DNA of 64,000 nt from Lutibacter sp. Hel_I_33_5 (GCF_007827455.1 NZ_VISM01000001.1:186001-250000), one strand, 5' to 3'; numbered from the stretch's first letter, positions 53,801 through 61,777 are shown. Numbers and translations are program-made. The notes: generated from the sequence alone by a model not told the origin.

Positions 53801-54988
53801 TGTGACACCTATATTTTACCGCCACTAACTGTAGGTAATTATTTTACAGAGCAAAATGGTCAAGGAACTCAATTAAATGCAGGAGAGACTATAAATACAA
53901 CTCAAACTATTTATATATATTCAGAATCGGGCACAAGAATTGTCTGCTCAGATCAATCTAACTTTACAGTTACTATTTCTAACACACCCATTTTACCAGT
54001 ATTTAATGATATTGAAAATTGTAATTCTTTTACACTTCCATCACTAACTCCAATAACTCCAATAACTGGAGTAGATATAAATTATTATAGACAGCCAAAC
54101 GGAATTGACAAAATTAATATTGCAGATTATACAATCTCAGAAATAGGAACACAAAAAATATATGTAAGAGCATTTACACAAAACAACTTAGATTGTTTTA
54201 CAGAAACGTCATTTGATTTAACAGTTCATCCCCTATTAGATTTAGTAATTTTAGATGCCTTTATTTGTGAAGATTCAGAAACAGGACTCATAAGAAATAC
54301 CGCTATTTTAGAGACTGGTTTAAATCCAAATGAATTTACTGCAAATTGGTATTTAGATAATCAATTAGTGGGAACTGGAGTGAGTTATGAAGCTGACCAA
54401 GAAGGAATCTATAGAATAGAGTTTATTAAACTAATTCCAGATGTTGGAGCAAATTGTACTTATAATCCCACAGAAGTTTTGGTTAGAAAATCGACACCTA
54501 AAGCGGCTATTGAATTTTTAACTCCTGCTTTTTCAAGTAATTCTACTGTTAGGGTTAATTTTAGTGATGAAGGTTTAGGAAGCTATCAATTTAAATTAGA
54601 TGATGGAGAATTTCAAGAAAGTAATACATTTAGAAATGTAGGATTTGGGAATCACACGATTATTGTAAAAGACATCACAGAATATTGTGGTGATTTTGTT
54701 TTTAATTTCACAGCTATAGAAACACCTAACTTTTTTACACCAAACGGTGATGGTATAAATGATGTTTGGAATATTCATCATTTAAAAAATAATCCAGAAG
54801 CCATTGTAACTATTTACAACAGATTTGGTAAATTAATTTACACATTTAAACCCTCAACTGGGAGTTGGAATGGATATACTAATACTGGTAATTTAGCAAA
54901 TGCATCAGATTATTGGTTTATAGTAGCATTTACTTTTCAAGGAAAGCATACAGAATTTAGATCTAACCTTTCATTGATAAGAAATTAG
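50876..54988 (+). CDS. Choice-of-anchor L, T9SS type B secreted repeat protein
   Basis: This 1370-residue protein has a signal peptide (1-25, ending SGFSQ) and a choice-of-anchor L domain (about 28-270, FNFLFASNEYGEWQCGFSDV). An Ig-like/PKD-like stretch follows, and then eight or so ~70-residue modules (about 538-1121) of the form CDxYTLPxxxNGNYFTE-GTQLNAG-TQTIYIYN. Each module has a conserved Cys pair. The C-terminus (about 1284-1370) is a type B T9SS sorting domain, recognised by FFTPNGDGINDVWNI and VTIYNRFGKLIY. The protein should cross the outer membrane through the T9SS and stay at the surface, probably as an adhesin. Confidence 0.9.
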   Translation: MFIPPRITKWLFLIAILCFCNSGFSQVTVNDSNLSSQGMVDLLLSNSCATRSNISVSSNQSVAYFSNNGSNFPLNEGIIIRNGIATHTQGIYTGNNLNSQLNTNSDADLQTLSNQSNQPAQITDVAFLEFDFTPSSTNFSFNFLFASNEYGEWQCGFSDVFGFFLTDLTTGITKNIAVVPNTQNAISVKEIRDNQYNSSCNSTNPELFNTYNVDTPANSSVNMRGFTNVLTASSLVTPNNPYRIKFAIGDYNDATFDSAVFIQAGSFDTFLNLGEDSVLCSGDTTQLNSGYTNTTNFSYEWLLNDVAIPNEINTSLTVNQPGTYKLNITNTTTNCIISDEVIISTLQVNQPNDLQECSGNNVTFNLTLNNTTALNVDENIYDILYYNSIENATNNLPIADNLLSQYPSGGNETIFIRLRNKNTNTICTDTVNFNLNITNIEATRPSNITVCQTDQTLNIPDTFEQQILNNLNPLNYTVSYFRNENEAESNINAIVNPENYPLIGSGITILWARLTDNTNSICFDVVDFNITINLSPPITTLENVYVCSEYTLQPLANGNYFTGPQGTGTQLNAGDLITNQSTVYIYNSNPNGCFNETNFTINMADEYTVPLVHCGTFTVPSYPNSVFYDATNGPNGTGTIIPSGTEFTTNQTIFFYAINEDDSICVDTQFDIIVNPLPPVDTFENVITCDSYTLPPITNGNYFTEIDGGGTQLNAGVQVTSTQTIHVFNIDAVTNCTNSSLFNVTIIDTSVFQNLSACGNYRLPNVEFGGYFTEAVGGGTPIAIGTTITSSQTVFYFAPEITDNTNCTDNISIDITINPLPPVDSLENIIRCQDDLPTLPALTNGNYFTLPGGQGTQLNTGAVINTTQTVFIYNTNQFCDAQTSFTVEIRPFPIIDNFTDVFVCDTYTLPQLSNGRYYTESGAQGTQLNAGEVITTNQRIFIFNDYSDLEGCTNENFFTVNILKVEVDELEDIKACDTYILPPLTVGNYFTEQNGQGTQLNAGETINTTQTIYIYSESGTRIVCSDQSNFTVTISNTPILPVFNDIENCNSFTLPSLTPITPITGVDINYYRQPNGIDKINIADYTISEIGTQKIYVRAFTQNNLDCFTETSFDLTVHPLLDLVILDAFICEDSETGLIRNTAILETGLNPNEFTANWYLDNQLVGTGVSYEADQEGIYRIEFIKLIPDVGANCTYNPTEVLVRKSTPKAAIEFLTPAFSSNSTVRVNFSDEGLGSYQFKLDDGEFQESNTFRNVGFGNHTIIVKDITEYCGDFVFNFTAIETPNFFTPNGDGINDVWNIHHLKNNPEAIVTIYNRFGKLIYTFKPSTGSWNGYTNTGNLANASDYWFIVAFTFQGKHTEFRSNLSLIRN
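52489..54240 (+). repeat. Tandem modules inside the T9SS cargo gene
   Basis: Seven to eight protein modules of roughly 65-80 residues follow each other. The best conserved blocks are NGNYFTE, GTQLNAG and (T/N)(T/N)QTIxIYN. The DNA copies are diverged, so the repeat is old rather than a recent expansion. The last module is the most degenerate. Confidence 0.8.
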
Positions 54989-55017
54989 CGTTATTTTTGC
55001 TGATCTAAAATCGTAAC

Positions 55018-55386
55018 ATGCTTGTAAAACGTATTTTTTATTATTTAATAGGATTATCATTAGGCGCTATTGGTGTCTATTTTTTTTGGCAGAAAAAAAA
55101 TGCTTCTTTTGATTATGGCATGGATGCTAGAACTCTAAAAACTATCAGAATAAGAGATAGAGTTTATTCTGATGAAGCTAAAATAAAAATGACACAACAT
55201 AATATTGACACCTTAAAAATAGCAGCCATTTTACAAAATGGCGATGTTGATTTTGGAAAAGGAAAACCAAGACAAAAGCCTTGTGCAGAATATTATGTTA
55301 CAGGAAAAAAAGAATTGAAAACTGTTAGTTTATTAATAGAACGTTGTGATTCTACAGCAACTATAAAGAAAGTGATTTTAAATTAA
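55018..55386 (+). CDS. DUF4258 domain-containing membrane-anchored protein
   Basis: This 122-residue protein starts with a membrane helix (about 7-24, FYYLIGLSLGAIGVYFFW). A small domain with the DUF4258 pattern follows, YSDEAKIKMTQHNID then LKIAAILQNGDVDF and a terminal strand pair (VSLLIERCDSTATIKKV). Cys residues in PCAEYY and ERCDS might pair. Function is unknown. It follows the T9SS cargo gene by 29 nt and its stop shares TTAA with the converging YdeI-like gene. Confidence 0.78.
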   Translation: MLVKRIFYYLIGLSLGAIGVYFFWQKKNASFDYGMDARTLKTIRIRDRVYSDEAKIKMTQHNIDTLKIAAILQNGDVDFGKGKPRQKPCAEYYVTGKKELKTVSLLIERCDSTATIKKVILN

Positions 55387-55973
55387 CAATTTTTGTATTT
55401 GTCATGGATTCCTACTCCACTTAATATCATAGGAATAATCTTTTCTAATCTTTTTTGCTTTGTAACCTCTCTTTTTGCTGAAGAAATATAATCGGCATAG
55501 TCTCTTTTTTTACTTACAGTTAAGCTTTCGAAAGAAGTAATCAGTTTTTTATTAGTATCTAAAGCTGCTTGTAAAAATGAACAAACCACTAAAGGTTTAG
55601 CTCTATTTGGTTTTATTTCATTTCCTGCCTTTACATTATCTATAGCTTCTAAAACATAGCTTTTTATTAATTCAGTATCAATTTCATCCATAGAATGAAA
55701 TCTCCATTGTAACATTGCTTTTGTTTTTCCTTCTTGAGCGTTTATAAAAACTTTCTGTTCATCTTTTAATAATACTCCTTGAAAAAACCATAAACCACAA
55801 TAATTTTTAAAAGCTGCTAAACCCACAATATTTTTATCGTTAAAAACATAGGTTGGTGCACCCCATTTTATTGTTTCTTCAACAGGTAAATTTGTAAATA
55901 CTGAGCGTAATAAAACCAACTCTTTACTACACTTTTCTTTTTTAGAAATATATTCGGCAACTTTATCATTCAT
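55383..55973 (-). CDS. YdeI/DUF1801-like protein
   Basis: The 196-residue protein has the DUF1801 (YdhG-like) start LVLLRSVFTNLPVEETIKWGAPTYVF, then AAFKNYCGLWFFQG. The YdeI-type C-terminal half has LITSFESLTVSKKRDYADYISSAKREVTKQKRLEK. This family is widespread and its biochemical function is not settled. It overlaps the 3' end of the trmH-like gene by 8 nt, so they are translationally coupled, and its stop shares TTAA with the gene at 55386. Confidence 0.85.
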   Translation of the reverse strand: MNDKVAEYISKKEKCSKELVLLRSVFTNLPVEETIKWGAPTYVFNDKNIVGLAAFKNYCGLWFFQGVLLKDEQKVFINAQEGKTKAMLQWRFHSMDEIDTELIKSYVLEAIDNVKAGNEIKPNRAKPLVVCSFLQAALDTNKKLITSFESLTVSKKRDYADYISSAKREVTKQKRLEKIIPMILSGVGIHDKYKNC

Positions 55974-56643
55974 TTTTTAATCTTTTATAATAGAGTTCTT
56001 CAATTTTATCTACATTTTTTATGGTCTTTTTCACCCAATTAAAGTACAAAATTTCTTTTTCTTGATTTGTTAGTTCCCAATCTATAGTAGAGTTTCTTAG
56101 TTTTTCGGTTACATTTTGCAAAATAATAGCTGCTGCAACAGATATGTTTAAGCTTTCTGTAAAACCAACCATTGGAATTTTTAAAAATCCATCTGCATGT
56201 TCTTTAACATAATCAGAAACTCCTTCCTTTTCTACACCAAATACAAATGCTGATTTTTTAGTAATATCAAAATCTTCTAACAAACAAGAATCATTGTGTG
56301 GTGTTGTAGCAATTATTTGATACCCATTTTCTTTTAATTCTTTTAAACATGTTTTGGTATTATCTCCATCAGAACTATATCTATTTAAACTCAGCCATTT
56401 TTGAGATCCTTTTGCTACATGCCTCGAAACTTTATTAATGTACTTGTTTTCAATGGCATGAATATCTTGTACGCCAAAAATATCACAGGTTCTTACAACA
56501 GCACTTGCGTTATGTGCTTGGAAAATATCTTCTAAAACTACTGTGAAATGCCTTGTTCTTTGTGCTAGTATTTTTCTGAATAATTTTTTACGCTTATCCG
56601 TTAAATATCCTTCATAATAGGTTAAAAGTTGTTTGTCAATCAT
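55966..56643 (-). CDS. TrmH/SpoU-family RNA 2'-O-methyltransferase
   Basis: The 225-residue protein has the three SPOUT motifs: NASAVVRTCDIFGVQDIHAIE (motif 1 Arg), FVFGVEKEGVSD (motif 2) and IPMVGFTESLNISVAAAIIL (motif 3, forming the trefoil-knot SAM site). It resembles TrmH, which methylates G18 of tRNAs, with N-terminal helices and an extended C-terminus. rRNA as substrate is possible. A TAAGTTTG box starts only 6 nt upstream of the ATG (56649-56656), which would give a near-leaderless transcript. Confidence 0.92.
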   Translation of the reverse strand: MIDKQLLTYYEGYLTDKRKKLFRKILAQRTRHFTVVLEDIFQAHNASAVVRTCDIFGVQDIHAIENKYINKVSRHVAKGSQKWLSLNRYSSDGDNTKTCLKELKENGYQIIATTPHNDSCLLEDFDITKKSAFVFGVEKEGVSDYVKEHADGFLKIPMVGFTESLNISVAAAIILQNVTEKLRNSTIDWELTNQEKEILYFNWVKKTIKNVDKIEELYYKRLKNE

Positions 56644-56714
56644 ATTTACAAACTTAATTATTATTTTTACTCCAAGAGAAATTAATTAAAATTTACTCAA
56701 ACTTTTTATAGTTG

Positions 56715-57422
56715 ATGAAAAAAATAGTCATTTTAACTGGTGCCGGAATGAGTGCTGAAAGTGGATTAAAAACATTTAGAGATGCTGATGGATTATGGGA
56801 AGGACATGATATAATGGAAGTTGCAACCCCAGAAGGTTTCGCAGCTAATCCTAGCTTAGTTTTAGAGTTTTATAATCAACGAAGAAGTCAATTATTAAAA
56901 GTTTCACCTAATAAGGCGCATTTAAATTTAGTCGATTTAGAAAAAGATTATAATATTGAAATTATTACCCAAAATGTTGATGATTTACATGAGCGAGCTG
57001 GTAGTAAAAAAGTCTTACATCTTCATGGTGAATTAATTAAAGCCAGAAGTACGAATAATGAAGAAGACGTTTTCGAGTGGAAAAAAGATATTAACTTAAA
57101 TGATTTTTGTAAAAACGGACATCAAATTAGACCACATATTGTTTGGTTTGGAGAAGCAGTTCCAATGCTTGAAAACGCTATAGAAATCACACAACAAGCA
57201 GATATCTTAGCAATTATAGGCACTTCTATGCAAGTTTATCCAGCCGCTAGTTTAGTTGATTATATTAAACCCAATACACCAATTTATTTTATTGATCCAA
57301 AACCTTCAGTAAATAAAAACCAATTTAATAATCTTACGATAATAGAAGATGTTGCTAGTTCTGGTACTGATACATTAATTGAGTTACTGAGAACTCTCGA
57401 TTCCGCTCGAGATGAAAATTAA
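56715..57422 (+). CDS. Sir2-family NAD-dependent protein deacylase
   Basis: The ATG at 56715 gives 235 residues. The NAD loop is GAGMSAESGLKTFRDADGLWE, then TQNVDDLHERAG and the catalytic His in LHLHGEL, followed by RPHIVWFGEAVP and IGTSMQVYPAASL. The small domain between LHGE and RPHIVWFG contains only one Cys, so the usual four-Cys zinc site is absent, as in some Bacteroidota homologues. The last residues (TLDSARDEN) are encoded by a copy of a dispersed palindrome. The stop shares TTAA with the converging gene. Confidence 0.93.
   Translation: MKKIVILTGAGMSAESGLKTFRDADGLWEGHDIMEVATPEGFAANPSLVLEFYNQRRSQLLKVSPNKAHLNLVDLEKDYNIEIITQNVDDLHERAGSKKVLHLHGELIKARSTNNEEDVFEWKKDINLNDFCKNGHQIRPHIVWFGEAVPMLENAIEITQQADILAIIGTSMQVYPAASLVDYIKPNTPIYFIDPKPSVNKNQFNNLTIIEDVASSGTDTLIELLRTLDSARDEN
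57394..57413. repeat. Dispersed palindrome copy within the Sir2 3' end
   Basis: CTCTCGATTCCGCTCGAGAT differs from the canonical 16-bp unit TCTCGACTGCGCTCGA at only two positions. It supplies the last codons of the Sir2 gene and lies directly before the shared TTAA. Confidence 0.7.
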
Positions 57423-57886
57423 CTTAACAATCTATTAAAGTATTCGTACAATTCTCCTTTAGCAATCGTACTTCCTTTTTCGATTAAATCAAAAATCTCA
57501 ACATTTCTTTCTTTTAGATACTTTTTTGAGCCGTTAAAGAATTCAATACTTTTATCATTTGGATTCTTTAATAACCATTCAAAACCATCCTGTTCTAATA
57601 GGTTTATGTCTTTATCAACCTTTATAACAATTCTACTAAACTCTTCTTGATAGCATTTAAAAAGATTCACTGTTTTTTCTGAGAAGTGTTCTAAATACTC
57701 AGTTTTGTTTAAAACATCATCCCAAACAACATCAGAAAACACATTCATTTCTTCTTCGGCAACGTTCGGTTTATCTTTTTTTATGGCGTCCCATTCTTTT
57801 TTATCAATTTTTTGAGAAGCCAAAAATCGTGCAAATTCTTCATGTAAACTTTCAAATTGTTCTTTGGTAAGTTGTCTATATTTCAT
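57419..57886 (-). CDS. DUF6495 family protein
   Basis: The 155-residue, acidic-basic mixed protein starts MKYRQLTKEQFESLHEEF, which I recognise as the opening of the DUF6495 family of Flavobacteriaceae. It has no signal or membrane segment and is predicted helical. Function is unknown. A TATTTTTG box lies 94 nt upstream (57980-57987). The stop shares TTAA with the Sir2 stop. Confidence 0.78.
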   Translation of the reverse strand: MKYRQLTKEQFESLHEEFARFLASQKIDKKEWDAIKKDKPNVAEEEMNVFSDVVWDDVLNKTEYLEHFSEKTVNLFKCYQEEFSRIVIKVDKDINLLEQDGFEWLLKNPNDKSIEFFNGSKKYLKERNVEIFDLIEKGSTIAKGELYEYFNRLLS

Positions 57887-57979
57887 CTGTAATTTTATGT
57901 TTTATTAAAGGTCAGATGTAATTCGCATATTAATCATCTTAATAAAATTAAAAATCCTAGTTACGCTCATTTCATTCCG

Positions 57980-57987
57980 CAAAAATA
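57980..57987 (-). promoter_or_regulatory. Putative -7 box of the DUF6495 gene
   Basis: The minus strand reads TATTTTTG, a full TAnnTTTG match, three nt after the ArgE-like stop. It would give a leader of about 90 nt. Confidence 0.35.
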
Positions 57988-57990
57988 AGT

Positions 57991-59145
57991 TTACAAACTT
58001 AATTCTTCAACAATATTCTCAATCATTTTCACACATAGATTTAATTGTTCTATAGAAACAAATTCATTTGCTCTATGTGCTTGCTCTATTGATCCAGGTC
58101 CACAAATAATACTCTCAAAACCAGCTTCTGAGAATTGTCCAGCTTCTGTAGCATACGCTACATAGCCTAGTTTTTCCGTGTCGGTAACTTTAACTTTATT
58201 GATAAATTCAATAATTGAAGAGTCTTCATCTGTTAACAGTCCAATAACTGGTGGATGTAAAGGCGTATTTGTAATTTTAAAATCTGGAAATAATTGTTGT
58301 TTTTCCTTTTCTAAGGTGCTACAATAAGCACTATAATCAGAAAGGATGTCTTCAATTTTATCTTCAGGTATAGAGCGAATATCCCATTCAAAAGAAGCAT
58401 TAGCAGCAACTACGTTTGTTGCAATTCCACCATTAAATTTACCAACATGTAAGGTAGAATACGGTGGTAGAAACTTTTCATTTTGAGTAGAAGAAGACAA
58501 TTCTTTCATTTTATTTTCTAACCAAAGAATTAATCGAGAACTTTCATGAATTGCACTAACCTCCTTCTCTATTCTACTGCTGTGTCCTTGACTTCCATTA
58601 ACTTCAGTTTGTACATATAAAATTCCTTTTTGACCAACAACAGGTTGCAACAAAGAAGGTTCTCCAATAATTGCATATTTTGGTTTTTCAGAATAATATG
58701 TATTTATATGTTCTGCAAGCTCTGGAGCACTTAAACATCCAATTTCTTCATCATAAGAAATAGCAAAGTATATTGGCTTTTTTAATGCAGAATTCACCAT
58801 TTTTGGTAATACAGATAAAAAGCAAGCTAAATAACCTTTCATATCACAGGCTCCACGTCCGTAGAGCTTATCATCAATTTCTACTAATTCAAACGGATTC
58901 GTTTTCCAAGGCTGTCCTTTCACAGGTACAACATCTGTATGACCTGATAAAATTACGCCTCCATCTATTGCTGGTCCAATTCTACAGTGTAATGATGCTT
59001 GTGTTTTTTGTTCATTATAAATATAAACAACATCAATTCCGAAAGACTTGATATATGTACTTATCCAATCTACTAATTCTAAATTATTTTGTGTGCTTAA
59101 CACATCAAAACTCACCAATTTAGTTAAGATTTCTTTTACTGTCAT
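57991..59145 (-). CDS. M20 deacylase, ArgE-like (acetylornithine deacetylase type)
   Basis: This 384-residue M20 metallohydrolase is read from the ATG at 59145; eight extra codons upstream are possible but would overlap the transporter gene. The metal and catalytic motifs are SGHTDVVPVKGQPW (His, Asp), RGACDMKGYLACFL, YDEEIGCLSAPEL (catalytic Glu) and CGPGSIEQAHRANEFV near the end. These match ArgE/CPG2-like deacetylases. It is 1 nt downstream of a YfcC-like transporter gene, which suggests uptake followed by hydrolysis of an N-acyl amino acid or dipeptide. Biosynthetic ArgE is the alternative. Confidence 0.88.
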   Translation of the reverse strand: MTVKEILTKLVSFDVLSTQNNLELVDWISTYIKSFGIDVVYIYNEQKTQASLHCRIGPAIDGGVILSGHTDVVPVKGQPWKTNPFELVEIDDKLYGRGACDMKGYLACFLSVLPKMVNSALKKPIYFAISYDEEIGCLSAPELAEHINTYYSEKPKYAIIGEPSLLQPVVGQKGILYVQTEVNGSQGHSSRIEKEVSAIHESSRLILWLENKMKELSSSTQNEKFLPPYSTLHVGKFNGGIATNVVAANASFEWDIRSIPEDKIEDILSDYSAYCSTLEKEKQQLFPDFKITNTPLHPPVIGLLTDEDSSIIEFINKVKVTDTEKLGYVAYATEAGQFSEAGFESIICGPGSIEQAHRANEFVSIEQLNLCVKMIENIVEELSL

Positions 59146-59146
59146 T

Positions 59147-60532
59147 TTAATAATTTGAATAGGTTGCAAAGATTAAAACTATCCAAGAAACTAAAAGAAT
59201 AGCAATTACAACGGGCAAAATAAATTTAAACCATTTATCTAATGGAACTCTACACATACTAAGCATAGCAATTAACCCACCTAATGTTGGATTGATTAAA
59301 TTAACTACTCCATCACCTATTTGAAAGGCTAAAATGGTTGTTTGTCTAGTTACTCCTAAAACTTCTCCTAAAGGAATCATTACGGGTAAAGTAGCCAATG
59401 CTTGTCCGCTACCAGAAGGAATAAAAAAGTTAATAATACTTTGCGATATAGACATTCCTATAGCTGCTAAGTTTTGAGGTAAACCTTGTAATACATTGGC
59501 CATTTCAAAAGAAATAGTATCACTAACATTCCCCATATCCATCAATACTTTTATCGTAGTTGCAAATCCAACCATAAAAGCTCCTGGTGCAGCTTTTGCT
59601 ATTGAATTTAATACGGTTTCACTAAATAGTGTTGGATTCATTCTTACAACTAGACCACAAGCAATTGCAATCATTAAAAAAACCGCTGAAAGTTCTGTAA
59701 AGTACCATTTAAAATTAAAAACTCCATATAAGATAATTCCTAAGCCAAGAACAAACACAGCAAGAACTGCATAATTTTGAGCAGAAACTGTATAGTCAGA
59801 AATTGGTTTCGATAATTTTATACCGCTTTCATCTAAATCTTTTCCTAATGATTTTTCTTTGTTTTTAGTGATTCTTTTTAAATATCTAATATTGTATAAT
59901 GATAATAGTAATAACCCAAAAAAACATAATGCAGTTCTTAATGGCGCTCCAGAAAATAATGGTAGTTCTGCAATTTTATGCCCAACACCTACTGTATAAG
60001 GGTTGATAGGTGATAATCCAAAACCAATAGTTATAGCTCCAACTGATATTCCGGCAGCTAAAATTAAATCTCCTCCTATTGCAATACTTAATACTGCAGC
60101 TATAGGTACCATGGCAATATTATGCTCATAACCAACAAAAACTCCTAAGAAACCGTAGAAAAAGGTCATTAAAAACACAATCAAGTATTTTTTCTCATTC
60201 CCCATTGTTCGTACTAAAGTTCCTACTAAATTTTCTATAGTCTTTGTTTTTTCCATAACTCCAAACATGATTCCGCCTGCTAATACGATAAAAATGATTT
60301 TAACAGCTGCTTCAAATCCTAACGGAATTGCTTTAAACATGTCAAAAAATGAAATTGGAGTACTAGTAATAGTATGGTAAGAATTTGGAACAACTCTACT
60401 TCTTCCATCAACTACTATTCTTTCAAACTCACCTGCTGGTATTATATGCGTTAAAGCAGCAACTGCAACTATAATGATAAATAATATAGTGAGTGCATGT
60501 GGTATTTTAGAAAATAGTTTGGTTTTTAGCAT
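59147..60532 (-). CDS. YfcC-like (DcuC/ArcD superfamily) transporter
   Basis: This 461-residue protein has about 12 hydrophobic helices and the C4-dicarboxylate carrier/UIT layout. Family-like features are the opening PHALTILFIIIVAVAALTHIIPAG, a mirrored second half with FFIPSGSGQALATLPVMIPLGEVLGVTRQ, and INPTLGGLIAMLSMCRVPL. YfcC relatives move organic acids, amino acids or peptides across the inner membrane; the substrate is unknown. Placement 1 nt upstream of an M20 deacylase gene argues for an N-acyl amino acid or dipeptide. Confidence 0.87.
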   Translation of the reverse strand: MLKTKLFSKIPHALTILFIIIVAVAALTHIIPAGEFERIVVDGRSRVVPNSYHTITSTPISFFDMFKAIPLGFEAAVKIIFIVLAGGIMFGVMEKTKTIENLVGTLVRTMGNEKKYLIVFLMTFFYGFLGVFVGYEHNIAMVPIAAVLSIAIGGDLILAAGISVGAITIGFGLSPINPYTVGVGHKIAELPLFSGAPLRTALCFFGLLLLSLYNIRYLKRITKNKEKSLGKDLDESGIKLSKPISDYTVSAQNYAVLAVFVLGLGIILYGVFNFKWYFTELSAVFLMIAIACGLVVRMNPTLFSETVLNSIAKAAPGAFMVGFATTIKVLMDMGNVSDTISFEMANVLQGLPQNLAAIGMSISQSIINFFIPSGSGQALATLPVMIPLGEVLGVTRQTTILAFQIGDGVVNLINPTLGGLIAMLSMCRVPLDKWFKFILPVVIAILLVSWIVLIFATYSNY

Positions 60533-60569
60533 ATAGTGATAGTAGTGAAAGTGCTACTAATTTGGCTAA

Positions 60570-60604
60570 AATAAAAAAAGCTTGTTCATATGAACAAGCT
60601 TTTT
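60570..60604 (-). terminator. Terminator of the rpsF-rpsR-rplI operon
   Basis: A perfect 30-nt palindrome (60575-60604; AAAAAGCTTGTTCAT with its complement) is followed by T residues on the minus strand, 26 nt after the rplI stop. Confidence 0.88.
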
Positions 60605-60630
60605 ACCTATATTATAGTATTTTTAAGTTT

Positions 60631-61080
60631 TTACTTTTCAGCAACTACTTCAAATACGATATCTGCAACAACTTCTCTATGTAAACGTACAGAAGCGTTA
60701 TATTTACCTAATCTTTTAACAGTTCCACCAATAACTTTGATAAATTTCTTATCTATCTCTGTTCCAGCTTTTGTTAAAGCATCAGCTACATTAATGTTGT
60801 TTACAGAACCAAATAATTTGTCTCCTGATCCAACTTTAGATGCAATCTTAATTTCGTAACCTTTTATAGCTTCTGCTAATTTATTAGCATCATCTATTAC
60901 TTTAGCTTCTTTAAAAGCACGTTGCTTTACATTTTCTGCTAATACTTTTTTAGCTGACTTTGTCGCTAAAATTGCTTGTCCTTGAGGTATTAGGTAATTA
61001 CGACCATAACCATTCTTAACAGTTACTAAATCGTCCTTAAAACCTAAGTTTTCTACGTCTTGTTTTAATATCAATTCCAT
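60631..61080 (-). CDS. rplI: 50S ribosomal protein bL9
   Basis: The 149-residue protein opens with MELILKQDVENLGFKDDLVTVKNGYGRNYLIPQG-type bL9 residues: the N-terminal 23S-binding domain with VKNGYGRNYLIP. A long connecting helix follows, then the C-terminal domain ending with SVRLHREVVADIVFEV. It is the third gene of the rpsF-rpsR-rplI operon, 15 nt after rpsR, and is followed by the operon terminator. Confidence 0.98.
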   Translation of the reverse strand: MELILKQDVENLGFKDDLVTVKNGYGRNYLIPQGQAILATKSAKKVLAENVKQRAFKEAKVIDDANKLAEAIKGYEIKIASKVGSGDKLFGSVNNINVADALTKAGTEIDKKFIKVIGGTVKRLGKYNASVRLHREVVADIVFEVVAEK

Positions 61081-61095
61081 GATTCTACCTCTTTA

Positions 61096-61392
61096 TTATT
61101 TTAACAAATCTCCAACGTAAGGCATTAACGCTAAATGACGCGCTCTTTTAATAGCTTGCGCTACTTTACGTTGATATTTTAATGAAGTTCCTGTTAAACG
61201 TCTTGGTAAAATTTTACCTTGTTCGTTTACTAAATACATTAAGAAGTCTGCATCTTTATAATCGATGTATTTCATGCCGTTCTTCTTGAAACGACAATAT
61301 TTTGCTTCTTTTTTAGTGTCAATGTCAAGTGGAGTTAGATATCTAACTTCTCCTTGCTTTCCGCCTTTTGCTTGTTGTTCTATTGATGCCAT
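61096..61392 (-). CDS. rpsR: 30S ribosomal protein bS18
   Basis: The 98-residue protein has the bS18 core [41 protein letters not shown] and the [11 protein letters not shown] end. The N-terminal extension ([15 protein letters not shown]) is typical of Bacteroidota. It binds bS6 in the 30S platform, and its gene follows rpsF by 3 nt. Confidence 0.98.
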   Translation of the reverse strand: MASIEQQAKGGKQGEVRYLTPLDIDTKKEAKYCRFKKNGMKYIDYKDADFLMYLVNEQGKILPRRLTGTSLKYQRKVAQAIKRARHLALMPYVGDLLK

Positions 61393-61395
61393 TTC

Positions 61396-61737
61396 TTACT
61401 TTTTTGCAGATTTAACACGTTCTGTTCTTTTTTTAGCCCACGCTGCTGCATGTTTGTCTAGTCTTACAGAAAGGTAACGCATAACGCTATCATCTCTTCT
61501 AAATTCTAATTCAAACGCAGAGATTTCTTCTCCAGCAACTTTGTACTCTAATAAGTGATAAAAACCACTTTTTTTCTTTTGAATTGGATAAGCTAATTTC
61601 TTTAAGCCCCAATCCTCTTTTGAAATCATTTCGGCACCTTTAGAAACCAAATAGTCCTCAAACTTTTGTACTGTTTCCTTTATCTGAGTGTCAGATAAAA
61701 CGGGATTCAAAATGAAAACAGTTTCGTAATGATTCAT
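61396..61737 (-). CDS. rpsF: 30S ribosomal protein bS6
   Basis: The 113-residue protein has the bS6 opening HYETVFILNPVLSD, the KLAYPIQKKKSGFYHLLEY block and FRRDDSVMRYLSVRLDKH. It is the first gene of the rpsF-rpsR-rplI operon. A TATATTTG box 33 nt upstream gives a short leader; no room exists for the S6:S18-binding RNA leader known from some other bacteria. Confidence 0.98.
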   Translation of the reverse strand: MNHYETVFILNPVLSDTQIKETVQKFEDYLVSKGAEMISKEDWGLKKLAYPIQKKKSGFYHLLEYKVAGEEISAFELEFRRDDSVMRYLSVRLDKHAAAWAKKRTERVKSAKK

Positions 61738-61769
61738 AATTAAGTATTTAAATATTATTTTTAAGGGTG

Positions 61770-61777
61770 CAAATATA
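61770..61777 (-). promoter_or_regulatory. Putative -7 box of the rpsF operon
   Basis: The minus strand reads TATATTTG, a full TAnnTTTG match 33 nt before the rpsF ATG. Confidence 0.5.

Noticed and set aside
61738..61769. S6:S18-binding RNA leader before rpsF
   Set aside because: The leader between the candidate promoter and the ATG is only about 30 nt and contains no suitable stem.
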